Source: Deferrisoma camini S3R1 (GTDB lineage: Bacteria; Desulfobacterota; Deferrisomatia; Deferrisomatales; Deferrisomataceae). Taken from it: a DNA stretch of 64,000 bases. Position 1 is the stretch's first letter; each line of letters begins with the position of its first letter. The notes below the pieces were generated by a model. It saw only the letters and a program-made list of their open reading frames with translations. It had not been told where the DNA came from and did not search any database. Below, piece after piece: positions 36,101 to 44,629 of this stretch. Where the stretch lies: positions 3,598,264-3,662,263 of the forward strand of contig NZ_JAFN01000001.1 in the NCBI RefSeq assembly GCF_000526155.1, written 5' to 3'. Both the position numbers and the translations under genes were made by a program.

Positions 36101-37053
36101 GCCGGTTCCTGTTCCTGCTCCAGGCCGTGGTGGCGGCGGCCCTGGTGGCGGCCGGGGCCGTGCGGGGCAGGGATCCGGCCCGGGGCGGGTCGTTGCTGCT
36201 GCTCGGCGGGATCGGGGCGATCGCGGTGCTGGCGGTGTCGGGGGGCGTGCTGTACTATCTCGGGCTGGCGGCCCGGGTCGGGTTCACCCCGGGGGCCATG
36301 TGTGTGTTCGGCGTGCTCCGCGCCGGCCCCCCGGCGCTCCGGTGGGTGGAGGCCGGATTTCCGGCGGTCCTGGTGCTGGCCGGGGCCGGCGCTGCCACCT
36401 ACCTCTTGGAGCACCGGGCGGGGGACCCCACGAGCCGGACGGTGCGCGCCGTGCTCGCCGTCGGGGCCCTCGTGGCGTTGGCCCACGCCGGCACGGGGCT
36501 GTGGGCGTGGCAGCGCCTCCTGAACCCGCCCCCGGGGCAGGCGCTTTCGGTGTCGTGCTGTACGACCGTGTTCGACGTGGCCGAGGCGGGGTCGGCCGCC
36601 GTGGCCGGGGGAGGGCTCGCTGCGTGGTGGCTGTGGGGGAGCCTGGCCGCCACCCTGGGGTGCCTGGCGGGTCTGGGCCGGGGCCGGGGGGGCGCGGGGC
36701 GCGGGCTCCTGTGGGGGGGAGCCGTGCTGTCGGCAGGGACGCTCGCCGTTGCGGCGCCGGCCGTGGTGCTGGCGCGGTGGGCGCCGAGAATGATGGGGCT
36801 GATCGACCACCACTGCCCGTACTGCCTGCTCCAACGGGTCCCGGCCGCGCCGCCGGCGGTGGTGCTGGCCGGTTTGGGCCTGGCCTGCGTGGCCTGGGGG
36901 GCCTGGGTGGCACTCGTGGGCTTGGTTCGCCCGGACCTGCGGGCCGAGGCCGTGCGGATGGAGACGGGGCTGGCCCGGGCGGGGCTGTGGCTGGTTCTCT
37001 CGGCCGCCGGGCTGCTGGCGGCGTACGCCCTGGGTCGGGGGAGCGGGCCGTGA
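36082..37053 (+). CDS. Multi-helix membrane protein with CPYC motif, DsbB/VKOR-like
   Basis: A 323-residue protein with about eight hydrophobic segments starting at GTG 36082. Two cysteine sites stand out: adjacent Cys159-Cys160 (VSCCTTVFD) and Cys245-x-x-Cys248 in HHCPYCLLQRVP. The latter recalls the C-x-x-C-LLQR context of DsbB-like thiol oxidases. This suggests electron or disulfide exchange with the two flanking NosL-like proteins, which carry CxxC pairs. The overall fold match is unproven. Confidence 0.55.
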   Translation: MAFVQLSRFLFLLQAVVAAALVAAGAVRGRDPARGGSLLLLGGIGAIAVLAVSGGVLYYLGLAARVGFTPGAMCVFGVLRAGPPALRWVEAGFPAVLVLAGAGAATYLLEHRAGDPTSRTVRAVLAVGALVALAHAGTGLWAWQRLLNPPPGQALSVSCCTTVFDVAEAGSAAVAGGGLAAWWLWGSLAATLGCLAGLGRGRGGAGRGLLWGGAVLSAGTLAVAAPAVVLARWAPRMMGLIDHHCPYCLLQRVPAAPPAVVLAGLGLACVAWGAWVALVGLVRPDLRAEAVRMETGLARAGLWLVLSAAGLLAAYALGRGSGP

Positions 37054-37451
37054 GGGGCTGGGCCTGGCCGCTGGTGTTCCTGGCGGCGGTCGCCTTCGGG
37101 TTCGGCACCGGTCTTCGGGACCGGCCGGCAGGGCCGCGGTGCCTGCGGTGCGGCGCTCCTTCGGACACGATCGGCCGGGTGCGGTTCCTGCTGCCCGACG
37201 GAACGGAGCGGGTGTTCTGCTCGATCCCGTGCGCACGGGCGGCCGGGATCCCCGAGGGAGCCCGGATCCGGGTCACCGACGAGGCCACCGGCCAGGAGGT
37301 GGACGCGGACGCCGCCTTCTTCGTGGAGAGCGAGGCGGTGAGCGTGGCCCACAACCGCACCCGGATCCACGCATTCGCCCGCACGACCGATGCCGCGGCT
37401 CACCTCGAGCAGCACCGGGGACGGTGGGTGCCCAACCCGTTCCGCAGGTGA
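37050..37451 (+). CDS. Second NosL-like CxxC protein
   Basis: A 133-residue protein starting at a GTG overlapping the previous stop. An N-terminal helix (WPLVFLAAVAFGFGTGL) anchors or exports it. Cys31/Cys34 (PRCLRCGAP) and Cys57/Cys61 (VFCSIPCAR) reproduce the spacing of the first NosL-like protein (31/34 and 59/63), including the FLLPDGTERVFC core parallel to VLADGTRAVTC. The Met of CxxCGM is replaced by Ala. It probably binds the same metal or partner as its paralogue. Confidence 0.6.
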   Translation: MRGWAWPLVFLAAVAFGFGTGLRDRPAGPRCLRCGAPSDTIGRVRFLLPDGTERVFCSIPCARAAGIPEGARIRVTDEATGQEVDADAAFFVESEAVSVAHNRTRIHAFARTTDAAAHLEQHRGRWVPNPFRR

Positions 37452-37486
37452 GCCGGTCGGCATCCGGGGTGCAGAGGAGGTTCTGT

Positions 37487-38233
37487 GTGACGTCCGAGCC
37501 TGAAGAACCGGTCCTGTCGGCCGAGCCGGACCGCACGGAGGTGCTGCGTCTGCTCGGAATGCACCGCCGCCGCGGAGCGCCCGGGGAGGTCCTGCGGCGG
37601 CTGGACGAGCTGTGGGGCGAGGGGGTCTCGTCGCTCCGGCCCCGGGTGTGGGAGGTCGAGGTCCCCATCCGCGAGGTGGGACGCACAGGGGTGACCGTGG
37701 GGGACGGCGTGTTCCTCCGCAGCCGCCGGCTGGCCCGGGCCCTGGGAGAGGCGGTGCGCGCGAGGGTGTTCGTGGTCACGGTGGGGCACGGCCCCGATCG
37801 CCTCATCCAGCGCTGGACCACGCAAGGCCGCGTTGCCGACGCGTTCTTCCTGGACGCGTTCGCGTCCGCTGCCGTGGAGTCCCTGGTGGAGCGGTACTAC
37901 CGCTCGACCGCGGAGCTCGCCGCCGGGCAGGGGCTGGGGGTCACGCTCCGGTTCAGCCCGGGGTACTGCGACTGGCCCGTGCAGGACCAGCGCAGCCTCT
38001 TCTCGTTGTTTCGGGACGAGGACCTGGGGGTCTCTCTGACCGAGTCCTGCTTCATGACCCCGCGCAAGTCGGTGAGCGGGGTGTTCGGCCTGGCTCCGGC
38101 CCGCCCGGGCCGGGTCGGCCCACCCCCGGCCTACAACCCGTGCGCGGACTGCGGCAAGCACGACTGCACCGCACGCCGGGCCGCCACGGCTACTCCGGAC
38201 CCTCCTGCCCCCCTCGAAGGCGCAGGCCCGTGA
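37487..38233 (+). CDS. Stand-alone methionine-synthase activation-domain protein
   Basis: A 248-residue protein starting at GTG after AGAGGAGG. It matches the C-terminal reactivation domain of MetH: RFSPGYCDWPVQDQRSLF and LTESCFMTPRKSVSGVFGL, the SAM-binding and cobalamin-facing segments, with no other MetH domain. A cysteine pair near the end (CADCGKHDC) is additional. Such proteins reductively remethylate oxidised cobalamin on short MetH forms or possibly on other corrinoid proteins. It lies between the corrinoid catabolic island and the B12 uptake operon, and its end overlaps the convergent BtuF-CbiZ gene by 44 bases. Confidence 0.75.
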   Translation: MTSEPEEPVLSAEPDRTEVLRLLGMHRRRGAPGEVLRRLDELWGEGVSSLRPRVWEVEVPIREVGRTGVTVGDGVFLRSRRLARALGEAVRARVFVVTVGHGPDRLIQRWTTQGRVADAFFLDAFASAAVESLVERYYRSTAELAAGQGLGVTLRFSPGYCDWPVQDQRSLFSLFRDEDLGVSLTESCFMTPRKSVSGVFGLAPARPGRVGPPPAYNPCADCGKHDCTARRAATATPDPPAPLEGAGP

Positions 38234-40193
38234 GCAGGGCGTCCAGGGCCGAACGGAGCACCGGGGGCAGGTCCGGATCGCCGGCCAGGGGCTCGAGCCG
38301 GGGCACGGGCCGGCCGGCGATCTCCGCGGCCACGGCCCGGCACTGGTCCTCGAACCAGGCCGTGTCCGTCACCTGGCCCCGCTCGACCCCGTCGGCAAGC
38401 GCCATGGCCCCCTCCAGGAACCCCGCGTACCGCGGGTCGAGGAGGAGCCCCTCCAGCTCCCCGAGCCGCTCGCGGCGCCCGGACGGGTCCGGAGCGAGGG
38501 CCTGCACGAGGCGGTACGGCGGGATCCGGCGCTCGTGAAGGCGCACGAGCACGCTGCGGCCCGCCGCGATGCCGTTCTGCCGGAGCACGGCCTCGCGCAC
38601 CCCGGCGTACACCGCCCCGGCGATGAGCTGGCCCATGCGGGTGTGTCCCCCGGCGTTGTCGATGGGCACCCCCCGCCCCTCCACCACGATCACGTTGTCC
38701 GTGCCCGTGCCGGTGGCCTGCCACCGCCGGGGGCGGTAGGCGCTACGCACGTCCAGGTCCTGGAGGGCGGCGGTCTTGGCCTCGGTGGCCGTGACCACGG
38801 CCCGGGCCATGGCCCGGGGCGACAGCCGGGCGTTGGCCAGGAGCACCACGTTGATGGTGCCGGGCTCGTAGTAGCGGCCCTCGTCCCGGGAGGTGCGCAC
38901 GGCGTTGGAGCGCACCCCGGCGGTCACCAGGGCCACCACGGCCAGGTCCCGGAACGACCGGCGCTGCACCGAGAGGTTCGCCAGGTCCGCGCCGGTGAAC
39001 AGCAGGCTCGTGGTCCCGGGGTCGAGCCCCAGCACCCCGAAGGCGAGCCTGCGCATCTCCCCGAGGTCCAGGTGCCACGAGGGCGGGGGCAGGCCGTGGT
39101 TGCCCACGGTGGTCACCCCGGTCCGGGGTCCCTCCAGGGTGGAGAGCACGGCCATGGGCTCGGCCAGGTCCACCACCAGGGTCCGGTGGACCTGGTCCAG
39201 GATCCGGCTCTCCACCACCCGGGCCCGGGCCACGTATTCGAGCCCCAGGTCCAGGGGGCGCTCGGAGACCACGGCGTCCGGGGCGAGCCCCGGCGCCCCC
39301 GGCGAGAACCGGTCGGGGTACAGGGCCGACGCGAGCCACGCCGTGAAGTAGCCCGTGTTGGTGGCGGCCCGGCAGGTGAGCACGCACGGGAAGAACCGGA
39401 GGCGCCCCTCCCGCACCGCCTCCACGTCCCGCCACCCGGGCCGGTGGAGCAGCCGCTCCAGGGGCTCCCGGTCCGTGCCGCACCCGTACACCACCTGGGG
39501 GTCGAAGGCCTGCCACTCCTCCAGGGTGACCGGCACCACGGCGCCGGTCTTGCCGAGCCGGGGCGGGAGGCCCCCGGCCCGCCGGATGATCTCGTTCTGG
39601 AACGAGTCGTCCCCCGGGGTCATCACCGCGTCCCGGCCCATGAACCGCATCACCCGGAGCCGCCGCTCCGGGGGGATGCCCCCCACCCGGGCCTCCACCG
39701 CACGGAAGTACCCGTCGTTCTCGGCGATCAGCTCCTCGGCCTCGGCCTCCCGGCCGAACACCCGGCCGAGGAGCTCCAGGGTCTGCCGGGCCTCGGCCAG
39801 GGTCCGGGGCCCCAGCTCCGCCAGGGGGCAGCCCAGGTCCGCCAGGGCCTCCCGCAGGCCGCGGTGCAGGGGCGACAGGATCACCAGGTCGGGCCGGGCC
39901 GCGCGCACGGCCGCGGCCGAAGGGGAGGAGAACCCGCCCACCACGGGTTTCCTGGCCGCCCCGGGGGGGTAGGTGTCGTGCCACGTGACCGCCCGGAGCC
40001 GGTCGGCCGCGCCGAGCCGCACGATCATCTCGGTGACCGCGGGCACCACGCACACCACCCGCTCGGGCGGGGCCCGGAGCACCACCTCCCGGCCCGAGGC
40101 GTCCTCGAACCGTACCGGGTACGCCGCCAGGGCGGAGGTCGCGAGCAAGAGGGCGGCAGCCGCCCACGCGAGGGGTCGTGGAAAGCGAACCAT
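38190..40193 (-). CDS. Exported BtuF-like binding protein fused to CbiZ adenosylcobinamide amidohydrolase
   Basis: A 667-residue fusion. The ATG follows AGGAGG. A signal peptide (FPRPLAWAAAALLLATSALA) leads into a cobalamin/siderophore-type binding domain (residues about 25-310: ERVVCVVPAVTEMIVRLGAA, PDLVILSPLHRG, LEEWQAFDPQVVYG). A CbiZ domain follows (about 330-545), with LVTAGVRSNAVR, EPGTINVVLLANARL, TATEAKTAALQDLDVRS, ATGTGTDNVIVVEG and GGHTRMGQLIAGAVY. CbiZ cleaves the lower-ligand side chain of corrinoids for remodelling. The signal peptide would place this in the periplasm. About 120 further residues are unassigned. BtuC and BtuD are not in the window. Confidence 0.85.
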   Translation of the reverse strand: MVRFPRPLAWAAAALLLATSALAAYPVRFEDASGREVVLRAPPERVVCVVPAVTEMIVRLGAADRLRAVTWHDTYPPGAARKPVVGGFSSPSAAAVRAARPDLVILSPLHRGLREALADLGCPLAELGPRTLAEARQTLELLGRVFGREAEAEELIAENDGYFRAVEARVGGIPPERRLRVMRFMGRDAVMTPGDDSFQNEIIRRAGGLPPRLGKTGAVVPVTLEEWQAFDPQVVYGCGTDREPLERLLHRPGWRDVEAVREGRLRFFPCVLTCRAATNTGYFTAWLASALYPDRFSPGAPGLAPDAVVSERPLDLGLEYVARARVVESRILDQVHRTLVVDLAEPMAVLSTLEGPRTGVTTVGNHGLPPPSWHLDLGEMRRLAFGVLGLDPGTTSLLFTGADLANLSVQRRSFRDLAVVALVTAGVRSNAVRTSRDEGRYYEPGTINVVLLANARLSPRAMARAVVTATEAKTAALQDLDVRSAYRPRRWQATGTGTDNVIVVEGRGVPIDNAGGHTRMGQLIAGAVYAGVREAVLRQNGIAAGRSVLVRLHERRIPPYRLVQALAPDPSGRRERLGELEGLLLDPRYAGFLEGAMALADGVERGQVTDTAWFEDQCRAVAAEIAGRPVPRLEPLAGDPDLPPVLRSALDALLTGLRLRGGQEGPE

Positions 40194-40204
40194 GGGGTCC
40201 TCCT

Positions 40205-40470
40205 GGAAAGCCTCGTCAGGCCCCTGTGGGTTGGGGCACTGGGGAAGGGTAACTCCGGTCTCCGGTCGACGGTCATCGGTCCCCGGTATATCTGCGCTCG
40301 TGACGGCACCGACCTGCGGCAACGTCAAGGCCGAAGTTGCTGTTTCGCAAACAGGCCGCTTCGCGGCCTACCGGAGCTGAATCCTGTCCACGGGTAGGGC
40401 CGCACGCGGCGTTCCAGTAAACCCCATGCTCCCCGGACCATGAGGAAAGGCATGGTGATGCCTAGGACGT
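40205..40470 (+). repeat. Palindromic intergenic element, copy E (rearranged)
   Basis: The 373-base gap between the CobN-like gene and BtuF-CbiZ has no gene. It contains the left module shared with copy D (TCAGGCCCCTGTGG to GGGGAAGGGTAACTC), a GACCGA-type tract in inverse orientation (40253-40287), and a GCAAACAGGCCGCTTCGCGG hairpin also found at 56.54 kb. Its right end (CGGCGTTCCAGTAAACCCC) resembles that of D. The central core of C, F and G is missing. Confidence 0.55.
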
Positions 40471-40479
40471 GTGGGAATC

Positions 40480-40545
40480 CGGGAGGCTTTCAAGCCTTCT
40501 AGCCTTCCAGCCTTCCAGCGTCCCAGCGGGCCGAAGGCCCCGAGT
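40480..40545 (+). repeat. CTAGCCTT / GGGCCGAAGGCCC module
   Basis: Tandem units TTCTAGCC TTCCAGCC TTCCAGCG are followed by CCCAGCGGGCCGAAGGCCCC. The order matches the module at 31960. It lies just past the end of the CobN-like gene and could act as a processing or termination hairpin. Confidence 0.55.
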
Positions 40546-40566
40546 TCCCGGGAAAGGGGTTCGATC

Positions 40567-43500
40567 TCACCGTCGCCGGGTTCCAAGCCCGAAGAAGGCG
40601 AGCAGGACCAGCACGAACACGGCGGCGAGCCACTGGACCCCGCTGGAGCTCAGCCGGGTGGTGTCGGCCGGGTCCTTGACCTCCTCCATGCGGTAGCCCT
40701 CGACCCGCTCCCGGCCCTCGCCGGGCCGGTCGGCGGGTTTGCGGGCCTCCGGGCCGGCCTCGGGCTCCGGGGGCCGTTCGGGAGCCGCGTCGGCCCGGAA
40801 CCCGGCCTCCACCCGGGCCACGGCCTTTTTCACGGCCTCGGCCCGGAGCTCCAGGGTCTGGCCGGTGGCCCGCTCCACCGCCAGCTTGAACTCCCGCACG
40901 AGCTCGGGGGCCATGACCCCGGGCACCGAGAGCACGTTGACGATCATCTGGTTGAGCAGGGGATTGTTGCAGGTGTGGTCGCAGCACGCCACCCCGTGCT
41001 GGAGCAGGTTGGTGGCGTGCTCCACGGCGAGCCGGCGCACCACGGCCGGGTCGGCGTCCCAGTACCCCTTGCGCACCGCCTCGAGCATCCGGGCCGTGAT
41101 GGACTGGTAGGCCCAGGGGTTGGCCTTCTCGAAGAACGCCTTGAGGCCCAGGCCCCGGTCGTCCTCCACGTACACCCGGTAGGTCTCCTCCCACCGGTCC
41201 TCCCCCACGGCCGCCGGCGTCGTGACCTGCCACCCCCACAGGTACTCCACGAACTTCTCGATCTCCCGGGCCCCGGCGTAGCCCTCGGCCTCCATGCCCT
41301 CGATCCACCGGGGGTTCCAGTACCGGGCCCGCAGCTCCGTGCCCAGGGTCCGGGCCAGGTCCTCGACGCGGCCCCGGCCCCGGACCCGCTGCATCGAGAC
41401 GAACACGTCCGGGTCTTTCCCCGACACACGGCGCACGGCCATGCTCAGGGCGCCCAGGAACTGGAACATGTCGTCGTTGTCCAGGGTGCCGTACAGGTTG
41501 CTTGAAATGGAGTGCACGGTGGCGTCCACCCCGGCGAGCTGGTCCCGGTACACCCCGGTGAGCCTGCGGCCCCAGAACTCCGACGAGTAGGCGAACGAGA
41601 CCCGCTCGATGAACGCGTCCGCGATGGTGTCGGGGTCCTCCCACTGGCCGCTCGCCGCGGTCATCTGGGAGACCTGGGTGCCGTAGGCCCCGGGCTCGGC
41701 CGAGAACAGGCGCACGGTGGAGAGCCTGCGGGCCTCCTCCGGGTCCACCCCCCGGCGGACCAGGGCCTCCCGGAGCCGCTCGGTGTTGCGGCGCACGTAG
41801 TTCTCCACGTCGGTGAGCGCCGCGGCCTGCTTCACGGCCCGGTCCAGCAGCAGGGCCACGGCGGGGAAGGTGTCCCGGAACAGGCCCGACATCTGGAGGA
41901 GCACGTCCACCCGGGGCCGGCCCAGGGCGGCGCCGGGGATCGGCTCGACCCCGGTCACCTTGTCCCGGTGGTCCCACACCGGGCGCATGCCCATGAGGTG
42001 CAGGGCCTGGGCCACGTCGATCCCCTCGTCCCGGATCGTCTCCACGGACCACAGCACGATCCCCACCCGGTCCGGGAACGCGCCGTCGTGCTTCGCCCGG
42101 TAGCTCCGGATCAGGTCCTCGGCCGCCTTGCGGCCCGCGGCATAGGCCTCCCGGGAGGGGACCTTGTCCGGGTCGAACCCGTAGAAGTTCCGGCCGGTGG
42201 GCAGACTCTCCGGGTTGCGCACCGGGTCGTTGCCCGGCCCGGGCGGCACGTAGCCCCCCCGCAGGGCCCGCACCAGCCGGTCGAGCTCGGCCGGGCCGCA
42301 GGCCTCGAGGCGCTCGGCCACCGCCCGGGCCGGCTCGCCCCCGTGCTCGGCGACGGCCTCGGCCGTCTCCCGGAGGGCCTCGCCCGAGGGGGACTCGCCG
42401 AAGGTGTGGAGCCCGTAGGGCACGAGCTCGGTGCGAAGGGCCATCAGGTGGTGCTCCAGGGTCTCGAGGCCGTCGGCGTCGAGCTCGGCGATGCCGAGCT
42501 CCTTCATGAGCCCGGTCTGCCGGGCCAGGCGGCGGATGCGCTCCAGGCGCTCGTCGCGCACCCGGTCGGAGGAGGCCGCCCGGTACTCGCTGATCAGGCC
42601 CGCCAGGGTGGCGGTCTCCCGGTACAGCCCCGCCCGCCGGAACGGCGGGGTGGCGTGGTCCACCACCGCGGCCCGGCCCCGGCGCTTGGCCTGGATCCCC
42701 TCGCCCACGTCGTCCACGATGTAGGGGTACACGCTGGGGATGTCCCCCAGGAGCACCTCGGGGGGGCACGAGGGGGAGAGCCCCGCCTGCTTGCCCGGGA
42801 GCCACTCGTGGGTGCCGTGGGTCCCCAGGCTGATCAGGGCGTCGGGCCGGAGCTCGTGCTGGAGCCACAGGTAGAACGCCACGTACTGGTGGTGGGGGTA
42901 GAGCGTGGTGCTGTGGAACAGCTTCTCCGGGTCGTCGGCCCAGCCCCGGGAGGGCTGGGGCCCGAGCCACAGGTTGCCCAGGCGCACCACGGGCAGGACG
43001 AACGCCCCGTCCTTGACCATGATGGTGGAGCCCTCGGGCGGGCCCCAGTCCCTCTCCACCCCGGCCACGAACGCGGGGGGCAGGTCCCGGAGCCACTCCC
43101 GGTACCGGGCGACGGGCACGGTGACCACGTCGCCCCGGGCCATCAGCCGGTCCAGCTCCCCCGGGGCCCAGGACCCGATGTTCCGGGCCCCCTTCATCAG
43201 GAGGTCCTGGACCAGGTCCTCGGAGATCCGGCCGTCCCCCACGTCGTAGCCTTCCCGGCGCAGCCGCTCCAGGATGCGGGTGATGCTTCGGAACACGTTG
43301 AGGTAGCTGGCGCCGATGTTCTGCTTGCCCGCCCCGTGGTTGTAGAACATCAGGAACAGTCGCTTGTCCCGGTTCGGGGTGGTGCGGAGGGCGTGCCACC
43401 GGGCCGCGCGCCGGGCCAGGCGCTCCACCTGGGCGGCCACCGGCACGTAGGCGTACCCGATCTCCCGGCCCGCCTGGTCGGTCACCGGCTCCTTGACCCC

Positions 43501-44502
43501 CACCACCGTGGGCTCGATCAGGCCGGTGAGTTCCGGTGTGGAGAACTGGAGGGCGATCTCCGCCGGGGACATCCCCCGGGGAGAGGCAGCCCACGCGTCC
43601 CCGGGGGTGAAGAACAGGTACTGGGCGTTCAGAACGGGCACGTCGGTGCGGTCGAGCACCGACAGGAGGTCGCTCGAGAGGATCGAGCTGAAGGTCAGGT
43701 TGAACGCCGTGACCGACCCCAGGCGCGCGTCCAGGGGGGAGCGGGAAACGAGCCGGGCGAAGTGTTCCGTGCCCGCGGTGGTGAACGAGCCCGCCAGCAC
43801 GGCCACGTTGATCCCACGGCGCTCGTAGGCGCGCACCAGGGCGTCCAGGGGCGCCCGCTTGCCCTCGATCACGTAGGTGGGAAACGCCGTCACCAGGCTC
43901 CACAGGGCCCCTTCCCTCAGGTGGCCGGAGGACCGGTACCATGCCAGGTATCCGTCCATGTCCGGGAACGGGCCGGGGGCGTCGGGGTGGTACAGGAAGG
44001 TGTCGGGGGGCAGGTCCGGGGGCTCGTGGTCCGCGGTCACCCCCAGGTCCCGGGCTGCGACGAGCCGCACCAGGTTGCGGACGTTGGCCTCGGAGGGGAA
44101 CGCGTAGTAGGCCCGCACCCCGGGGTCGAACCGGAACCCCGCGTCCACGAACGGCTGGTTGGCCGAGGCGGTGCGCACCGCATAGAGCCGGGCGCCGGGT
44201 TTCACCCGGTCGGCGTGCTCCAGGAGCCATTGGGCGGGCTGGCGGTGCATGATGTCCACCACGGCCGCGTCCATGCGGCCCACGAACGCCTCGAACGACG
44301 GGGTGCCCGCGTCCCGGCCGGTGAACACCCGCACCTCCAGGCCCGGGAGGTCCAGGTCCTCCACGGCCCGGTGGCAGGTGAGGGCGTCCGAGTCGCCCAC
44401 GAACAGGCCCAGGCGCCGGGGCCCGGCCCCGGCGGCCACGGTCGCCAGGGCGAGAGACCCCAGAAGCCCCGGCATGACGAACGGAATCCAGCGGGTTCTC
44501 AT
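40567..44502 (-). CDS. Exported, membrane-anchored CobN-like chelatase (HmuS-like)
   Basis: A 1311-residue protein of the CobN/BchH large-subunit family. The core has LFLMFYNHGAGKQNIGASYL, GTHGTHEWLPGKQAGL, VLWSVETIRDEGI, SAEPGAYGTQV and TLDNDDMFQFLGALS. Unlike cytoplasmic CobN it begins with a signal-like helix (WIPFVMPGLLGSLALATVAAG) and ends with a membrane helix (WLAAVFVLVLLAFFGLG) plus a basic tail. It is therefore predicted to sit in the periplasm, tethered at its C-terminus. This is the architecture I recall for HmuS, reported as a haem dechelatase. No CobS/CobT-type ATPase is nearby. The neighbours (ExbB-like, DUF2149, DUF2162) are the HmuTUV set. Control by a B12 riboswitch points to a cobalt corrinoid substrate. 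Confidence 0.85.
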   Translation of the reverse strand: MRTRWIPFVMPGLLGSLALATVAAGAGPRRLGLFVGDSDALTCHRAVEDLDLPGLEVRVFTGRDAGTPSFEAFVGRMDAAVVDIMHRQPAQWLLEHADRVKPGARLYAVRTASANQPFVDAGFRFDPGVRAYYAFPSEANVRNLVRLVAARDLGVTADHEPPDLPPDTFLYHPDAPGPFPDMDGYLAWYRSSGHLREGALWSLVTAFPTYVIEGKRAPLDALVRAYERRGINVAVLAGSFTTAGTEHFARLVSRSPLDARLGSVTAFNLTFSSILSSDLLSVLDRTDVPVLNAQYLFFTPGDAWAASPRGMSPAEIALQFSTPELTGLIEPTVVGVKEPVTDQAGREIGYAYVPVAAQVERLARRAARWHALRTTPNRDKRLFLMFYNHGAGKQNIGASYLNVFRSITRILERLRREGYDVGDGRISEDLVQDLLMKGARNIGSWAPGELDRLMARGDVVTVPVARYREWLRDLPPAFVAGVERDWGPPEGSTIMVKDGAFVLPVVRLGNLWLGPQPSRGWADDPEKLFHSTTLYPHHQYVAFYLWLQHELRPDALISLGTHGTHEWLPGKQAGLSPSCPPEVLLGDIPSVYPYIVDDVGEGIQAKRRGRAAVVDHATPPFRRAGLYRETATLAGLISEYRAASSDRVRDERLERIRRLARQTGLMKELGIAELDADGLETLEHHLMALRTELVPYGLHTFGESPSGEALRETAEAVAEHGGEPARAVAERLEACGPAELDRLVRALRGGYVPPGPGNDPVRNPESLPTGRNFYGFDPDKVPSREAYAAGRKAAEDLIRSYRAKHDGAFPDRVGIVLWSVETIRDEGIDVAQALHLMGMRPVWDHRDKVTGVEPIPGAALGRPRVDVLLQMSGLFRDTFPAVALLLDRAVKQAAALTDVENYVRRNTERLREALVRRGVDPEEARRLSTVRLFSAEPGAYGTQVSQMTAASGQWEDPDTIADAFIERVSFAYSSEFWGRRLTGVYRDQLAGVDATVHSISSNLYGTLDNDDMFQFLGALSMAVRRVSGKDPDVFVSMQRVRGRGRVEDLARTLGTELRARYWNPRWIEGMEAEGYAGAREIEKFVEYLWGWQVTTPAAVGEDRWEETYRVYVEDDRGLGLKAFFEKANPWAYQSITARMLEAVRKGYWDADPAVVRRLAVEHATNLLQHGVACCDHTCNNPLLNQMIVNVLSVPGVMAPELVREFKLAVERATGQTLELRAEAVKKAVARVEAGFRADAAPERPPEPEAGPEARKPADRPGEGRERVEGYRMEEVKDPADTTRLSSSGVQWLAAVFVLVLLAFFGLGTRRR

Positions 44503-44629
44503 CGAGCCGCCTTTGGGTCGGGACTTCGACAAAGGTCCGGACGCCGGCCCCTTCCCGGGTGTGTCACGGTGAAGGAATGGGGGGCCAAAAGCCCGGGGAA
44601 GGAGGCCGGCTTCCGGATTCGGTCTGCGG

